DNA of 6,190 bases from Candidatus Treponema excrementipullorum (GTDB lineage Bacteria; Spirochaetota; Spirochaetia; Treponematales; Treponemataceae), in the NCBI GenBank assembly GCA_018883625.1, contig JAHLFV010000099.1, positions 1 through 6,190 on the forward strand, given 5' to 3'. The notes under the pieces are model-generated. The model saw nothing but the letters and a program-made list of their open reading frames with translations. It was not told the origin of the DNA and ran no database searches. Each line of letters begins with the position of its first letter. Position 1 is the first letter of the stretch. Both the position numbers and the translations under genes were made by a program. Positions 5,013-6,190 of this stretch are shown here, piece after piece.

Positions 5013-6190
5013 ATGAAAAAAATAATTTATTTGCTTTTAACGGTATTTTCATTGTCGGTTGTCTCTTGTTCAACTGCTTCAAAAAAAACAGAAAGAGTAC
5101 AGGAAGAATTTGTCAGTCTGTTAAAGAGTGATCTTTCCTCCGCTGAACTTATCAAAGCTTTGACAGAATTTGAAACGAATAATGTAAATCATTTTGAGTC
5201 CAAGCTAGTGTTGGGAGAATATTATTTTTCCACACAGAATTATCTTGCCAGTTGGCAGTATTTACAAAAAGCTCTTCCCCTTGTGCAAAAATTGAATACT
5301 CGAAAAGACAAAGATAAGGCTGACGATTATGCTCTCTTGTACAGAATGTTAGGAACACTGTGTTATCTGACAAATGATTTCAATCAAGCTCTGGAATATT
5401 GTAAAAAATCTTTGGATGCAATTACGAAGGGTAGTGACCCGGCAGGGCTTTCCCGGGGACAGGTTCTGTATTTAACGGGACATATTTTCTTTGAAAATCA
5501 AAATTATGAAGATGCAAGAAAATACTTTGACATGGCATTTACGGAATTTTCCGATTTAGCCAAGTTTTTTGATTATACAGCATACATAGAACTTTTGGTA
5601 AAAAACGGAGAAGAAGAAAAGGCTGCAAGTCATGTAGAAACACTTTTGGAAAAAAACTGGTGGGCTTTGGGAGCAGCCGGTTATGCCGGTAATTTTTATT
5701 TGAATAACAACGATTACGGGAAAGCCCTGCCGTTGTACTTTATCCAGTACGAAACAGATATGGCTTATGTACAATCCGAAAATTTACCAAGCTTTACAGA
5801 ATATTTGAGAACCATAATGGGAGAATCTTCTGTTTCAGAAATTAAAACAAAAGAACATGATTTATTAAATCTTTTAAGTTTTTTGTCAGGCTCTGAAAAG
5901 GAATTTCAGGGAAATTGGGAAAACTGTTTAAGAAATTCCTTTGTCAATGATTATTGTCTTGGAAGATATATGGTTGAGGTAGGGACTATCTCTTCCGTAC
6001 AATTTGAACAACTTATCAATTTGGAAAAATACTTTCTGAACTATCAGCCTTACTATCTTAGTCTATGGAAAGCTTCCAAAACTTTGTTTTCCAAGGACGA
6101 CCGTTTAGCAGACTTCATCCCTGCACTGAAAAAAGCAATTCTTTTGGGATCTGACAATTTGTATGGACAAGAAGCTTTAAGGGAATTGCA
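5013..6190 (+). CDS. TPR-repeat lipoprotein, 3' end outside the window
   Basis: An open frame of 392 codons runs off the window without a stop. The N-terminus MKKIIYLLLTVFSLSVVSC is a lipoprotein signal: two Lys, a hydrophobic core, and the lipobox VVSC with C19 as the lipidated Cys. The mature protein should be membrane-anchored in the periplasm or at the surface. Helical repeats resembling TPR units are visible at about 63-92 (LVLGEYYFSTQNYLASWQYL), 106-136 (MLGTLCYLTNDFNQALEYCK), 150-178 (LTGHIFFENQNYEDARKYFD) and 217-247 (AGNFYLNNNDYGKALPLYF). TPRs act in protein-protein contacts; no partner or enzymatic motif is evident. I could not recognise a named gene. No Shine-Dalgarno sequence precedes the ATG. 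The feo terminator separates it from the iron operon, so it is probably transcribed on its own. Confidence 0.85.
   Translation, partial: MKKIIYLLLTVFSLSVVSCSTASKKTERVQEEFVSLLKSDLSSAELIKALTEFETNNVNHFESKLVLGEYYFSTQNYLASWQYLQKALPLVQKLNTRKDKDKADDYALLYRMLGTLCYLTNDFNQALEYCKKSLDAITKGSDPAGLSRGQVLYLTGHIFFENQNYEDARKYFDMAFTEFSDLAKFFDYTAYIELLVKNGEEEKAASHVETLLEKNWWALGAAGYAGNFYLNNNDYGKALPLYFIQYETDMAYVQSENLPSFTEYLRTIMGESSVSEIKTKEHDLLNLLSFLSGSEKEFQGNWENCLRNSFVNDYCLGRYMVEVGTISSVQFEQLINLEKYFLNYQPYYLSLWKASKTLFSKDDRLADFIPALKKAILLGSDNLYGQEALREL

Noticed and set aside
4985..5131. A 48-codon frame (MKFSAITYMYEK...) overlapping the lipoprotein start
   Set aside because: It is out of frame with the lipoprotein, has no ribosome site, and its coding appearance comes from the overlapping signal peptide region.
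5152..5774. Two antisense frames (5152-5373 and 5556-5774) inside the lipoprotein gene
   Set aside because: They lie opposite a continuous 392-codon frame with a clear lipobox and TPR pattern.

Overview
The window looks like part of the chromosome of a low-GC, diderm anaerobe, most likely a spirochaete of the Treponema type. This is inferred from the lysine- and phenylalanine-rich proteins, the spirochaete-style lipoprotein signal (VVSC) on a TPR lipoprotein, and the gene set: a DUF554 membrane protein and a feoA-feoA-feoB iron operon. No rRNA or marker gene is present, so the genus is only a reasoned guess. Every gene found reads on the + strand.

Region 1 (1-1229) is a complete IS3-family insertion sequence. 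It has 25-bp imperfect terminal inverted repeats and one uninterrupted OrfA-OrfB transposase with an intact D-D-(35)-E triad. The window begins exactly at its left end, so the left flank and any target duplication cannot be seen. An A9 run lies at the OrfA/OrfB junction, where related elements carry a frameshift signal.

Region 2 (1230-1398) is non-coding and unusual. A 76-bp segment bounded by an 8-bp inverted repeat contains a run of 13 C that forms one arm of a hairpin. The IS right end stops 2 bp before it.

Region 3 (1399-2097) is a DUF554 polytopic membrane protein of unknown function.

Region 4 (2098-4837) is a ferrous-iron uptake operon: two different small FeoA proteins followed by the FeoB GTPase/permease. 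Its promoter region carries a regular array of TAAC/GTTA half-sites with a 19-bp period, plus a similar upstream site over the -35 region. A fourth, weaker version lies in an imperfect tandem repeat just before feoB. I read these as binding sites of an iron- or metal-responsive regulator that is not encoded in the window. The operon ends with a tandem stop codon and, about 75 bp later, a strong intrinsic terminator with a GAAA tetraloop.

Region 5 (5013-6190) is the first 392 codons of a TPR-repeat lipoprotein that runs off the window. It has no visible Shine-Dalgarno sequence.

Functionally, FeoB would move Fe2+ across the inner membrane with the FeoA proteins as cytosolic partners, presumably under metal-dependent repression. 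The DUF554 protein and the lipoprotein are neighbours with no demonstrated link to iron.
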